Part shown: in pieces, positions 1 through 11,100 of the stretch | Layout of the letters: each line of letters opens with the position of its first letter | Numbering within the stretch: the stretch's first letter is position 1 | Assembly: GCF_963675165.1 (NCBI RefSeq) | Contig: NC_087381.1 | Coordinates: 1,364,001 to 1,428,000 of the forward strand | Source of the DNA: Halichondria panicea | Taxonomy: Eukaryota; Porifera; Demospongiae; Suberitida; Halichondriidae | Direction: 5' to 3' | DNA: 64,000 nucleotides | Made by a program: the position numbers and the translations under genes | Notes under the pieces: generated by a model | What the model saw: only the letters and a program-made list of their open reading frames with translations | The model's database searches: none | Told to the model about the DNA's origin: nothing

Positions 1-205
1 TTGGATGTTTGTTCTGACCACTCATGTTGTTCTGACACGCAGCTTTGATGTTTGTTCTGACCACTCACGATTGTTCTGACAGCTTTGATGTTTGTTCTGA
101 CCACTCATGTTGTTCTGACACACAGCTTTGATGTTTGTTCTGACCACTCACGATTGTTCTGACAGCTTTGATGTTTGTTCTGACCACTCATGATTGTTCT
201 GACAA
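1..205. repeat. Minisatellite, 40-43 bp unit
   Basis: Five head-to-tail copies of a 40-43 bp unit that begins CTTTGATGTTTGTTCTGACC, at about 1-42, 43-82, 83-125, 126-165 and 166-205. The first copy may be cut by the window edge. Long units (42-43 bp) and short units (40 bp) alternate, so the array may have grown as dimers. There is no spacer structure and no coding sense. Confidence 0.9.
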
Positions 206-602
206 CTTTGATGATGATTCATTCATTTGGAACTGTTAGAGTGGTTTAACATAATTATTACCTGATAATTATTGATTCCTGTAGTGCTAAATGAAATAGT
301 ATAAATGTAGCTAGCTATGCAATGCTCAATATCACTTGAGGGGGCACTGAATTCCTTGGAGTCAAGAGAGTTGACCACACCCGGCTAGTTTACGACAACG
401 GTAGTTCTCATAGTGATACGCTCATAGTTATGGTTTTCAACTGATGCAGTTCAGCATTAGATTCATTTCCTCTTCTTATTTGAAGACAAAGTTATACAGG
501 TTATTATAATGCAGTGTGGGAGGCTAACCCATTTTAAGTGCTTAAGTATGAATTTATAGAATTGGGAATTCCTATTAGTTGACTGCAGTACTCTATGTTA
601 TA

Positions 603-717
603 GTTAGAACATGGGCAAGAGGTATCTATATGTGTTATAGTGTCCCAAAGCTCGAGGGCTTTAGCCCGAGGGATGAGGGACACTATAACCATAGATACCG
701 AATGCACATGTTCTAAC
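603..717. mobile_element. Short foldback (MITE-like) element
   Basis: A 115-bp near-palindrome. The ends are GTTAGAACATG and CATGTTCTAAC, and the inner arms pair GGTATCTAT and TATAGTGTCCC with GGGACACTATA and ATAGATACC around a small GC-rich stem-loop. It has no coding capacity. A target-site duplication is not clear. It is probably a miniature non-autonomous DNA element. Confidence 0.65.
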
Positions 718-826
718 TGATTTAGATCCCAAAACCTATTGGCTACTAGAAATGCACTAGCTTAGCAACAGTCAACCTATATAAACAACCAACCTAGCAA
801 CTGCATCATTATTTTTTTGAAAACTA

Positions 827-2750
827 CACAGCCAAAAATCCACGGGGCGTATCAGGTCCGTTACATGTCCATTACAGGACGTTTACCACATCCTGATACG
901 GGACCGTTGGGTAGACACTACTGAACAGGCCGTTCACATACAGCCTGTAAACAGCCCGTACAAACAGCCTGTATTCAGCCTGTATCATACTGTTCTCATG
1001 CACAATTTAATAAGCTAGTATCATGCTTCAAAAGGTCACAATTCAAAGACAAAGAAGACAAGAACAAGATATATATATATATTAATTTCTGTTCAGCTAC
1101 ATTATGTCTCTCATTATCATGTCCGTGTCTTCACATCCCCACGGTGGCACTGCAGATAAAAACAACCAGTTGAACCGTACGTTAACGCCACATAAGTATA
1201 CTAACTTACTGTATTTATATTCGTCTTGTTTTTGTGCACAAAGATAGACTCTGAGGAGAAGAGGCTGGGAATTATACAAAAAATACACCACTGCTTACCG
1301 GCGTACTATGAAGTCAGTGACAGCTTGAAGGGCCGTTCTTCATCTCCGAGATAGCTCGCCAGCTGTACACTAATAATACTTATTCACATAGATTAAACTA
1401 AGTTGCTTACCAGGCAATTGTTGCATTCTCTTTATCATTCGTCTAAAAACTTCAATCTATGAGGCATATAATGTATCACCAAACACATACAAAATAATGG
1501 CACTTACCTAACACACCCACACTCCAACTCGGCATGCCAATAAAGAAATCATTAAATAACATGTGTAACGAGTGCTAAAGATGAAAACAATAAACAAACC
1601 TTGAATTTTGCAACATCTGAAGAAGAGTTAGAAGATTAAAAGAACACACCACTGTGAATAATCTTACCGGCGTACTATGAAGTCAGTCAACAGCTTACAG
1701 TGTGCTGTACACATTACAAGGGCTCTTTTTCATCTCAAAGATATCTCGCAACTGTACACCAATACGCTATTCACACAGATTACATAGTTGCTGAATTTTC
1801 TTACCAGGAAACTGTTGCTTTATCTTTAGTTCATTCTTCTGACAACATCTAGTGTCTACAGAAGCAATAACGTATCACAAAACACAATAGAACAGTGGCA
1901 CTTACGTAATTAGCCCAGACTTCAACTCGGCAGCATTATCTAAAGTCAATTTGATCGCGTGTTTAATATGTGAATGCTAGTGAAAGAGAATAACAAACCT
2001 GGGAGCATTCTTCAACACCTCTTTATCAAAAGTGAAAAAACTTCAGATGGGAGCCTACGATGAGGAGGATTATTTCAAAAAGGAAGCAAAACGAAACGTT
2101 TACCTTGTAAAATTGGCCAGTGTTCCAGCTTCAAAAGTCCATAACAACGTGCAAACCTGAATTTATAAACATACAGTAGAGGTGAAATTTACAGACCTTT
2201 GCTGCCAACTACACTAGAGGTCAAATTTACTACAGATTTGAAATAGCTGTGGAACTAGAGGAACACAAACTGCATGCTATGAGAAAGTTCAATAAAAATA
2301 ATATAACTGTTTAATATAATAACATGCTGCTACAGCTTCACCTTTTTCTGTTCACAGGTAGACTAATAGTGTATAGTCCTCTTCAAGTTGTCTTTTTGGA
2401 CCAGCAGCTCCTCTTGTGCATGTCGTGACAAGCAGCAGGATTTTTTCTCAGAGCTCTGTCTGTCTCATTCTCTTTTTGTAGTCAGGTGACGTCTCCTGCC
2501 CCAAGCTAGCGCATGCGCATAAGCTACAGCTGCAACAGCCTGTATACAGGACGTGGTTGCTACGCCCTGATACAGGCCCGTATCCACGGGCTGTAAACAG
2601 GACGTGGGCTAACGTTCTGTTTACAGCCCGTGAGAACGGCCTGTATACAGGACGTGGGTTGGCTACATCCTGTATACAGGCCGTTCACGGGCCCGTAACG
2701 GCCCGTTTTCAACTAACGGCCTGAAACGGACCCGTGGATTTTTGGCTGTG
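827..2750. mobile_element. Non-autonomous DNA transposon, 1.9 kb, TA-flanked
   Basis: Both ends carry the 20-bp perfect terminal inverted repeat CACAGCCAAAAATCCACGGG, and each end is bordered by a TA dinucleotide (825-826 and 2751-2752), as for Tc1/mariner-type TA insertion. Subterminal zones (about 840-1000 and 2530-2720) are packed with variants of CCTGTATACAGG and ACAGCCCGT motifs, which may be transposase-binding sites. The interior holds a diverged direct duplication (about 1290-1660 and 1665-2045) that shares ACCGGCGTACTATGAAGTCA. There is no transposase ORF. The superfamily is inferred only from the TA flanks. Confidence 0.8.
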
Positions 2751-2878
2751 TAATATCTGAAGTTGGCATCTCTACTAAATCTGTGAAGTCAACCCTGTTC
2801 CTCCTCAGTTTGATGGACAAAATTATAGTCCTAGCTCCACCCACAAAACGGAAACATCCAGCTCCTCCCCCAGTTTTC

Positions 2879-3165
2879 CAGCAACCAAGCCCAGCACACT
2901 TTCCAAGAAACGAGCGGCTCGTACTACTCTCACAAAGCGAAATGAATACACCTACAAGCTATAATTTGCAGCAAACAAGCCCAGCAAATGAGCGGCTCCT
3001 ATACTACTCTTGAACAAAGCAAAAGGAACTTTAGGAAGAAGCCAAAGCTAGAATCCCAGCACTTCCATACACATGATCCATCCCCATGCAGCCTTGCAGC
3101 AAAAAATCACAGCACACTGCCCAAAAAATGAGTGTCTCCTGCTACCCTCGAACAAAGCCAAAAAA
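2879..3165 (+). repeat. Three degenerate ~60-bp repeats
   Basis: Three diverged copies begin near 2881, 2970 and 3097. Each reads roughly GCAGCAAACAAGCCCAGCA, then an ATGAGCGGCTC-like stretch, then CTACTCTNGAACAAAGC. They give short open frames but have no recognisable protein domain, start context or exon structure. I regard this as old repeat DNA. Confidence 0.4.
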
Positions 3166-3382
3166 ACTAGAGCTTCTCTCTTTCAGTTTCATTCTAGCTC
3201 TGTTATTACTAGGCAAAGCATCTAGCTACACAATAATTTTTATGTTATTACATGTATATCTTCTTAAATCACAATACAATGTACAATGTTGTAGTTTGTA
3301 GCCCAGAGCAATCTATAGTACCGGTACTATAGCTCATAGTTCCCTGCTAAATACACTCAAATGGGATCTATGTTTATATTAT

Positions 3383-4257
3383 AGCTTGTTTGATTCATGT
3401 CAGAGTAGAACTAAACAGGAGAGCTAGTACTGTCAGTGGCAATCCAGTATTCTCCAGATGGTCAGCCATGACGGATGTCACTGCAAGAGCTTGCTGGGTT
3501 GTTGATTGTTCCAAGATAAAGTGGCTCCAGTTCTTCAAGAATAGACTGCATGTACGTCGTTGAGATAGGATGCTATTGGACCTAACTCAGCAATAACGGA
3601 CTGTATGTCATTGATATTTCTCAAAATATATTTGTTTTGCTCGGAAATGTTGCTTGAAAGAACTTGGATTGAATTGCTGAGTTGACTTGATTGGTTGTTC
3701 AGTTGCTCGTTGGTAGACTGTACTTACTTATTAGTGCTGCTCAGCTGCTCGTTGGTAGACTGTACTTACTTATTAGTACTGCTCAGCTGCTCAGAAAAGT
3801 TGTTTTGAAGGAGTAAAATTGAATCACTGAGTTGAGCTTGTAGAATTTGAATCTGTTGACTGGATTGGTTGTTCAGTTGCTTGTTCATGGACTGTATTTG
3901 CTTATTGGTACTGCTCATCTGGTTCTTCAAATCTACATTCGTGTAGATCTCTACACCAGTGCTGCCAAAGTAGTTCTTAGTACATCCATTAGCCAAGCCT
4001 TGCCTTATACTCCTTATATTGCTTTTTATGTCCAGAACACTGATGGTAGAATAAGTGTGTGTTTCTTCTGCAATGTTGCTATCCATTGTGTGTCTTTCTT
4101 CCCCGTCGTTCTCAACGATACTGTATTCAGCATCTTCGTCTGTTTGGGTGGGGCTTAATTCTCTCGTTGACATTGTAAGCATGTCTTCCTGCGATGCAGT
4201 GGCTTGTGTTTCTCTTTCCCTTATGTTGCTGAGTTGCACAACATTGTAGGGCTCCAT
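3383..4257 (-). pseudogene. Pseudogene of the fibrinogen-like type II membrane protein
   Basis: A broken paralogue of the intact gene at 7966-9339. The start codon lies at 4257 and the N-terminal tail, with its RERETQAT motif, is recognisable. The stretch coding for the transmembrane segment is deleted, so RQGLAN runs almost straight into TNVDLKNQMSSTNK. The Glu codon after STNK is TAA. That nonsense change sits inside a ~39-bp unit that has since been tandemly copied (about 3703-3782), so two identical stops follow each other. Beyond them, the start of the extracellular domain (NPASSCSDI, PSGEYWIATDSTSSPV) carries further stops. Homology ends near 3383, before most of the C-terminal domain. 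The damage is plain; expression is unknown. Confidence 0.8.
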
Positions 4258-4374
4258 AACATTCACTGTTGAAACTCTACCATTGACTTGAATAGAGAGG
4301 CTGAATGATACTGTACAGACTTTGCTGTATTGCATGCATGCAGCTTCAGTGCCTGATTTGTGTAAAATGTACAT

Positions 4375-5106
4375 TTATCTTCTATGTTTGTCTGATTGTT
4401 ATTTTCCTTATACAGTATATCTTAAAACATCTGATGCCGACAGTTAGAGGCTACTATGTTGTAAGAGAAGTGTGGGAGGCTGCCCGTTTTAGTATGATTG
4501 TGCTTACCTAGGCGTAATAATTACGTACCTTAAGACCCACCTGGACGTGTGTGTCAAGACCTCTGATAAAGTAGTTTATTGACAGACTCTATTATGCAAA
4601 TTAAAGTAGCTCTGTGTGTATTCAAATTAACTGATACAATAATAGGTATGCTTTTTCTCATTGATTTTTGATTATAATTATACCGAACAACCCCATGCAT
4701 TATCTTAGCTTTTAGCCTGATTCCAATCCGCTTGGTTGTATGCATGGGGTTACTATTAACTCATATAAAAGTTGCAAGCTAATCTCGAGGATGAATTGTC
4801 TTATTCTAGACTATAAACGTAGCTACATGTTTTAGTTCATTGTATGCATAAGATAGTTTCATTGCTAGTGGTTTGCAATTCAATTATTCATAGATCAAGT
4901 GTGCTGATATGGGGGCGTAGCTGAGTTGCATTTTTAAGCAGCCCAGCCCCCTTTTAAAGAACACAACACTAGGGCTATAGATCTAGTGCTTTAATATCTG
5001 AGGCTAGCTAGTGTGTATCAATAGCTATACACCTAGTTGACTAGCTGACTAGGTTGTAGACAAAGTTTGCAAAAGTACTGAAGAAGCAATTGACCAACTG
5101 GTCAGA
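4375..5106. other. Gene A 5' flank, no clear feature
   Basis: AT-rich intergenic sequence between the pseudogene and the start codon of gene A. No TATA box or other promoter element stands out, and no convincing coding exon was seen. The promoter and 5' UTR of gene A presumably lie here. Confidence 0.4.
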
Positions 5107-8100
5107 ATGAAGAGACATGCCTTTCAAAACCTGTTGCTGGTTGTGCTTTGTGTACCGTTTCTATCGCAGGGTGCTGTACAGACGAGCCTACCAGAGACGC
5201 GTGACTCCTTCCTCTCAGACACACGATACTCTTACCAGTACAACAGTGTAGCTAGCTTGCATCAGGGTGTGGATGTTACTGTGCAATCTGAGGTAAGAAG
5301 TATAAGTTATTGTTTTGTTCTGTAGACTGTAGAGAATAATATAAAGTTTGTTGGTATGATAGCAATCGCAAAAGACATGCAACCACCTCATTAATTGCTA
5401 TAATAATAATTATTACCTCTCACTTACATTAAGTTATAGTGAAACCTGTTCTATATACAAACAAAATAACTATATCAACCTCTCTATACTACATAGGGCA
5501 TGTACATATTCCCTTTGTGTGTGCAAGTAAGCTTTATAATTATGTGTTTAATTTTAGAGCTCTGTTTATCTATGTACCCATACAAATGCTATGCAACCCA
5601 TAAGGGGGAGGGGCTGGTAGTAGCTCCATGAATATGGCATACAGTTGTGCCACATGGCATAATTTATTATAACAATAAGAGAACTTGTTACCTGCTTTAG
5701 AGATACTAGCTAGCAGTAAAATAGACTGCAGCCTTATACTTAATCTCTACAAAGTATCACATTACTGTATGTATAAAGAGCTATAAATTTATATGCATTA
5801 ATGTTAGTCTTGTGCTGTTTATACCAATGCAGGTTATCTTCAGTGTAGTTGAGTCTGATTCCATACACACTGAGCTCTTGGTTCAGTTCCAAGACACGTC
5901 TATCGTGTGGAACACAGACGTGCACCATACACCTCAACCCTTTGGGGACCTGTCTAACTGGTTCTCCTTCACTCTCAACAGTCATGGTGGATTATCTGAA
6001 CTCTATCACCCCTCAGGGGAATTGCCTCAAGTGCTGGCATTCAAGAAATCTGTTGTGAAACTATTGAGTACAGGGAATGTGGAACGTGCTATAGAAAACT
6101 CGATGGTAATTTTGACAGAAGAAGTTGAGGAGAATGGACTATCTGGATTAAAGGTGATAATTTTGTGCGTGTTTGAGAGTGCGTTAATTTAAGCAAGCAG
6201 AGAGAGGCTTAAAATTGTATTTAATTAAATTGAGGCCACACACATTCAACATGTAACACTTGAAGCCATTCAAGTATAGTTGTTTTTCACCTCATAAATA
6301 ATAATTATTTATTTCGATTTATTTATTGTACTGACATATTTCATTTCTCATAGAAACTTACCTTTAATGAGAATGGACTCCTGTTGTCGGCCGAGATTGC
6401 TGAGAGCACGTCACATGACCTCGTAGCGATCACACCTCTCCTAACATACCCCATGAACTCCACTAGCTCCCTTGTCTTTATTGATGACAATAGAGGGGGC
6501 GTGGTCAGTACTAGACCAGATGATGTCATCTCAGGTACCGTTGAGATCGATAAGATTAGCGATTATCTCCCACTATCTCAATTGTTCCTCACGATTACCA
6601 CCACCCTCAATAATTGTCGACATGACACTAATTGCCTTCAATCGCTAACTCCACTATTCCAAAAACTGTCTCTTGACGACATCATCACTTTTCTGGACGA
6701 TTATTTCACTAGTGGTATCAACGAGGAAAGATTCGCAGACAACACAATTGCTATAATGAATTCACTCTCTCACTTGGAGAGAAGTAGAAGTAGCTCAGAA
6801 ATCGGTGATTTGTTGACAAAGTATGTGTTGAATTTTGAAGGCGCTGATGGCTCTGTAGTTGAGAGTTATCTACGACATCTCACTAGAGGAAGGATACAGG
6901 GAGATGAGTGAGTGTTGTGTGTGTGTGTGTGTGTGGGTGAGTGTGCGTATGCATGTGTGTGTGATTGCATATGTTTTAGTTATGTGTCTGTGAATATTGT
7001 TAACCTTCGTTGTTATTCATAACATTGGTTGCTAAACAACCATTGAGCCAAACAAACCAACAGTACAAGCATAACTGATTATGTACTTATTCACAGAGCA
7101 TACAACATTATGTAATTATGTCTATTGTCCGTTTTCAACAGTATATAATTATTATGTACACAAGTACACCCATGCATAACTTAGTTAGTTTCAAAACTTC
7201 CGATATGTTCTGTGTTATGCATTTATATAATAAATCAGGGAGTGAACTTTCATCTACAACACATTTTTATCCTCCATCCCATAGAGCTACTGTAAATGCT
7301 GTGTTGGACCTCATTGGTGACGAGCATTATAGTCGTCAGGCCATACTTGCCCTGGGGGGATTGTCACGGTTGCTATCAACAACAAATCCTGAGTTGGCCA
7401 ATGGGATCGTGGACACACTGCATTCGCTGCTGGATCAATTATCAGGTAAGAATGTACTAGAGTATTATTGCCTTATTGTAACTGAGTATAATTATTAGCA
7501 CACTATAACTTTGCAAAAGTAGTACTTGTATGACAACACAAATCATCAATTTAAGCTTACAACCAGAGCAGCGCTTGAAAAAACTTCTGAGCAGTGGAAT
7601 TTAGTTAAAGTGCCCTTATAATAAGTATATACTCACTAACTTGTCCAAGTAAAGCCGTTAAAGTCTACAGCAACCGGAGCGACTAGTTGGAATAAGTCCA
7701 CCAAAATGTCAATGATTATAATGACTTCGCTCGGAATTATTCATTGACAGGAAATGCACTATGTCATCATGTGCTTGACTATTGAAATCTGTTCTGATGT
7801 CATAACATGTTTGTATGTTGATGGTTAATATCGTGCTACATGTACATGGTGTAAAATAACTATTAACCTGCATGATTTTAGAAGCTAAAATGTAAGATTA
7901 TAAAAGAAAACGTGTAATGTACCAGGGTATCAGCTCTACTATAATTATAGTCTTGAGCGTCGGATTCAATGAACATAGATCTCAACTAGCTCAATGGCTG
8001 TGTCTTCATTGCTAATGTCTTCATTACCACAAATCCTCAGCTCAATATCGTCTGTAGTTGGTTGAGGGAGTTGCTTGCAGAACCATGGTGGGTTGTTGAA

Positions 8101-11100
8101 CTCACAGCAAGTACTGGTAGCCCCGCATCCCTGACCGTCCCAGAGTGGATCATCAGAGTAGAAGATATACCTCCATTGTTTTCGGCTTCCAGTTTCACAG
8201 AAGTAGTCTTGACCAATGAAGGGAGGTACAACTCCAGTGTAGGTCAGGTCAGATCTTGTGCAGGGACACGCAAAATTATTGGAGGGAGTTTCATCAAGTG
8301 CATTAGCAAATGTCCAGATGTGCTGACGAGACGACTGACCATGGGTTAGGCTCACACCATCAACGTAACCATCATCAATAGATAAATCTCTGTTGTAGAA
8401 ATATGGAGCAAAAGCATCCGGTGAACTGTTTTGAAATGCAATTATTCGACCGCAAACTTTCGAATACTTTACCCCATACGTTGAATAGGTAGTAGACACA
8501 CATCCCGGTGCATGTCTGCCACAAGTACGCAATGGTGGTTGTGACCTAGTTATCAATCTCAATTCCTCTGGGCAGTTTTGGTTGGGATCAGTCATGTCAA
8601 GGTTGGCTACTCTCATCCATCCTCCTATAGTGTTGCAGCTACAGCTTGTTCGATTCATATCACAGTAGACCTGAACAGGAGAGCTAGTACTGTCAGTGGC
8701 AATCCAGTATTCTCCAGATGGTAGGCCTTGAGGGATGTCACTACAAGAGCTAGCTGGGTTTCCTATTCTTGCTCCAGGATAGAATGCCATTGTACCTAAC
8801 TCAGCAATAATGGACTGTACGTCATTGAGGTCTCGAATAACGATTTCATTAATGTTGCTTGAAAGAGCTAAGATGGAATTGCTGAGTTGACTGGATTGGT
8901 TGTTCAGTTGTTCCCTCATAGACTGTACTTCCTTATTGGTACTGCTCATTTGATTCTTCAACTCTATATTGGTGTACACCAGTGCAGCCACAGCTACCAA
9001 CAGAGACAGAACAAAAGCTACGACGGCAAGAATTGGAAGCCACTTCGGTTTATTATATGCATTTTTAGCCAAGCCTTGTCTTTTTCTCTTGTTGTTGTCT
9101 AAAACACTGTTGGCATCAAAATCAGTCGAGGCATAGGCTGTGTTAGTTTTCGATGCAAACGTTTCTCTCCCATTGTTTTCAACCATAATATTGTTGTGGC
9201 CATTATCTTCGATAGAAAGAGAAATGTCATTTGCAATGTAAGCTATGTTTTCCTGTAATTGAGTGGCTTGTGTTTCTCTTTCTCCTCTGCTGTTGCTAGC
9301 ATCTACAACATCGTAGATAACGTCAACGTTTAGCTCCATAACTCAATGTTTTGCTGTTGAAACTCTACCACTAACTAGAGAGCCTATTACTATAATTATA
9401 ATTATAATTATATACATTTATTTAGTTTCTGTGTTTTATCAGGAGAAAATGATAAGATAGCCATAGATGTGTGGAATACAGCAAAACATATCTTTATTTG
9501 GGATGTGCTAAATACATAACACCTTTAGATCCAACTTAACCGTAGAATGTTTTGCGAGCATCAAACATAAGCAAATGTTTCTAATGCTAGCTAATGGCTT
9601 CGCAAAATAACCTATATACAGGTAGCTGTATATGACGTCACCATCCTTGCCAGAACGCTAAGTGTCAAACTTTCTGCTAGGTTACGTGCCAAGGTTAAAG
9701 GTTAAAGGTTAAAGGTTAAAGGTTTTGTTATTAGTTGAGAGAAGTGTGAGGGGGGGCTGATGCACATTTAGATGCTTAACTATGCAAGATGTATAGGATA
9801 TACCACACCTAAGAGAAGGATATGCTTGAACTGTTAAATCGTTGTTCTGCTGTCTCAACCTATATAGGCGTTGTTTGTCTGCATCTCGATTCCTGAACAT
9901 TTATTTGGAGCCGGCATAGAAACATCTATATATAGTTTTTATAAGAATTTTAGCGTGCATGCACTGAATACACAAGCCTGTACTGTTTAAACGACATGAT
10001 TATGCACACCTTAGCTAGCTAGAGTGTGTTAGTTTTCGATTTTCTTATTATGTTAAGTGGTGTTATTTGTTATAATTATGGCAGTCTAACAGCTATTTCT
10101 CACATGATATATAGGGGATGCCAGAGGACAGGATGACAGTCCGTCAAGGCTTCGTCGTTCAGTATCCATGGAAACATATGACCCCCTCACACATGCCACC
10201 GTCATCGATAGTATTGGAAATGCACGCTCTGAGCGTTCCCTCGAGATACTCTCCGATCATGTGACCAGATCACATGACCTCAATGACGGATCACATGATC
10301 TCACTATCAGACACGCTGCCGTCAATGCCATCAGAGGATTCGGTTCAGAAGAGGTGAGTAGTATAGTATGGCATTCCATGCATAATTTATCGGTATAATA
10401 TATGCAATTTCATTGGATGTATAAGCATATTTTTTCATTTAACTTTTCAAAAGTGTATGGACGTTGGTGAACTAGAAGAGCTTATAAAATTGCAAAATAA
10501 TGAGCATCTAAAATTGAATTACAGCATGGCTGCACAACTGAATATATATACGTAATTAATTTTGCTCTCACTCTACCCTTGCAGAGTGCGGAAACTCTCC
10601 TAACCATCGTAGACACCACCCCCCATCCCAGCGTCTACCACCAAGCAGCCTCCGCCTACCAGACACACTCTCGACGAACAAGAGACCTCTCACACATCAC
10701 ACAACAAAGTCACAGCCACAGGTGAGTGGAATGGGTGGGATATTGAATGATTGAGTGAGTGAAAAACAGTTGCAAAATGCGCAGAAAATGTATATAACTT
10801 TTCGATGTTATACAAGTAACACATATGCAGGTTTATGTCAAAATTTTAATGCTCAAAAAAACGTATACCGGTACATGTAGGTTTGTTGATATTTTTGGTA
10901 GGTAATTTTGATAGCTCATTCATTTTCAACATGCATTCTGTAGCTCTTTGTTATGTCTATATAATAATAGTACGTTTATCAAGTTGAATGTACTACTAAA
11001 ACTAAGTGACCGACAGTTCTGTTTCTCTATTACTGAGTTTGCATGTCATGATATCCTAAGATTACAGTTTATACTCCGTATTGCTAATTTTACTGTATAT

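Noticed and set aside
1-205. CRISPR-like appearance of the 5' repeat array
   Set aside because: The units abut without unique spacers, and the sequence is plainly a eukaryotic nuclear locus; it is a minisatellite.
2783-3301. Two short open frames taken as small genes
   Set aside because: They follow degenerate repeats, have no domain, signal peptide or exon context, and the proline/serine-rich translation reflects repeat composition.
3847-4158. Plus-strand ORF opposite the pseudogene
   Set aside because: It is the complement of recognisable minus-strand homology to the fibrinogen-like gene; no plus-strand evidence.
9691-9725. Interstitial telomere repeat
   Set aside because: The unit is AAGGTTA, not TTAGGG, and there are only four to five copies.
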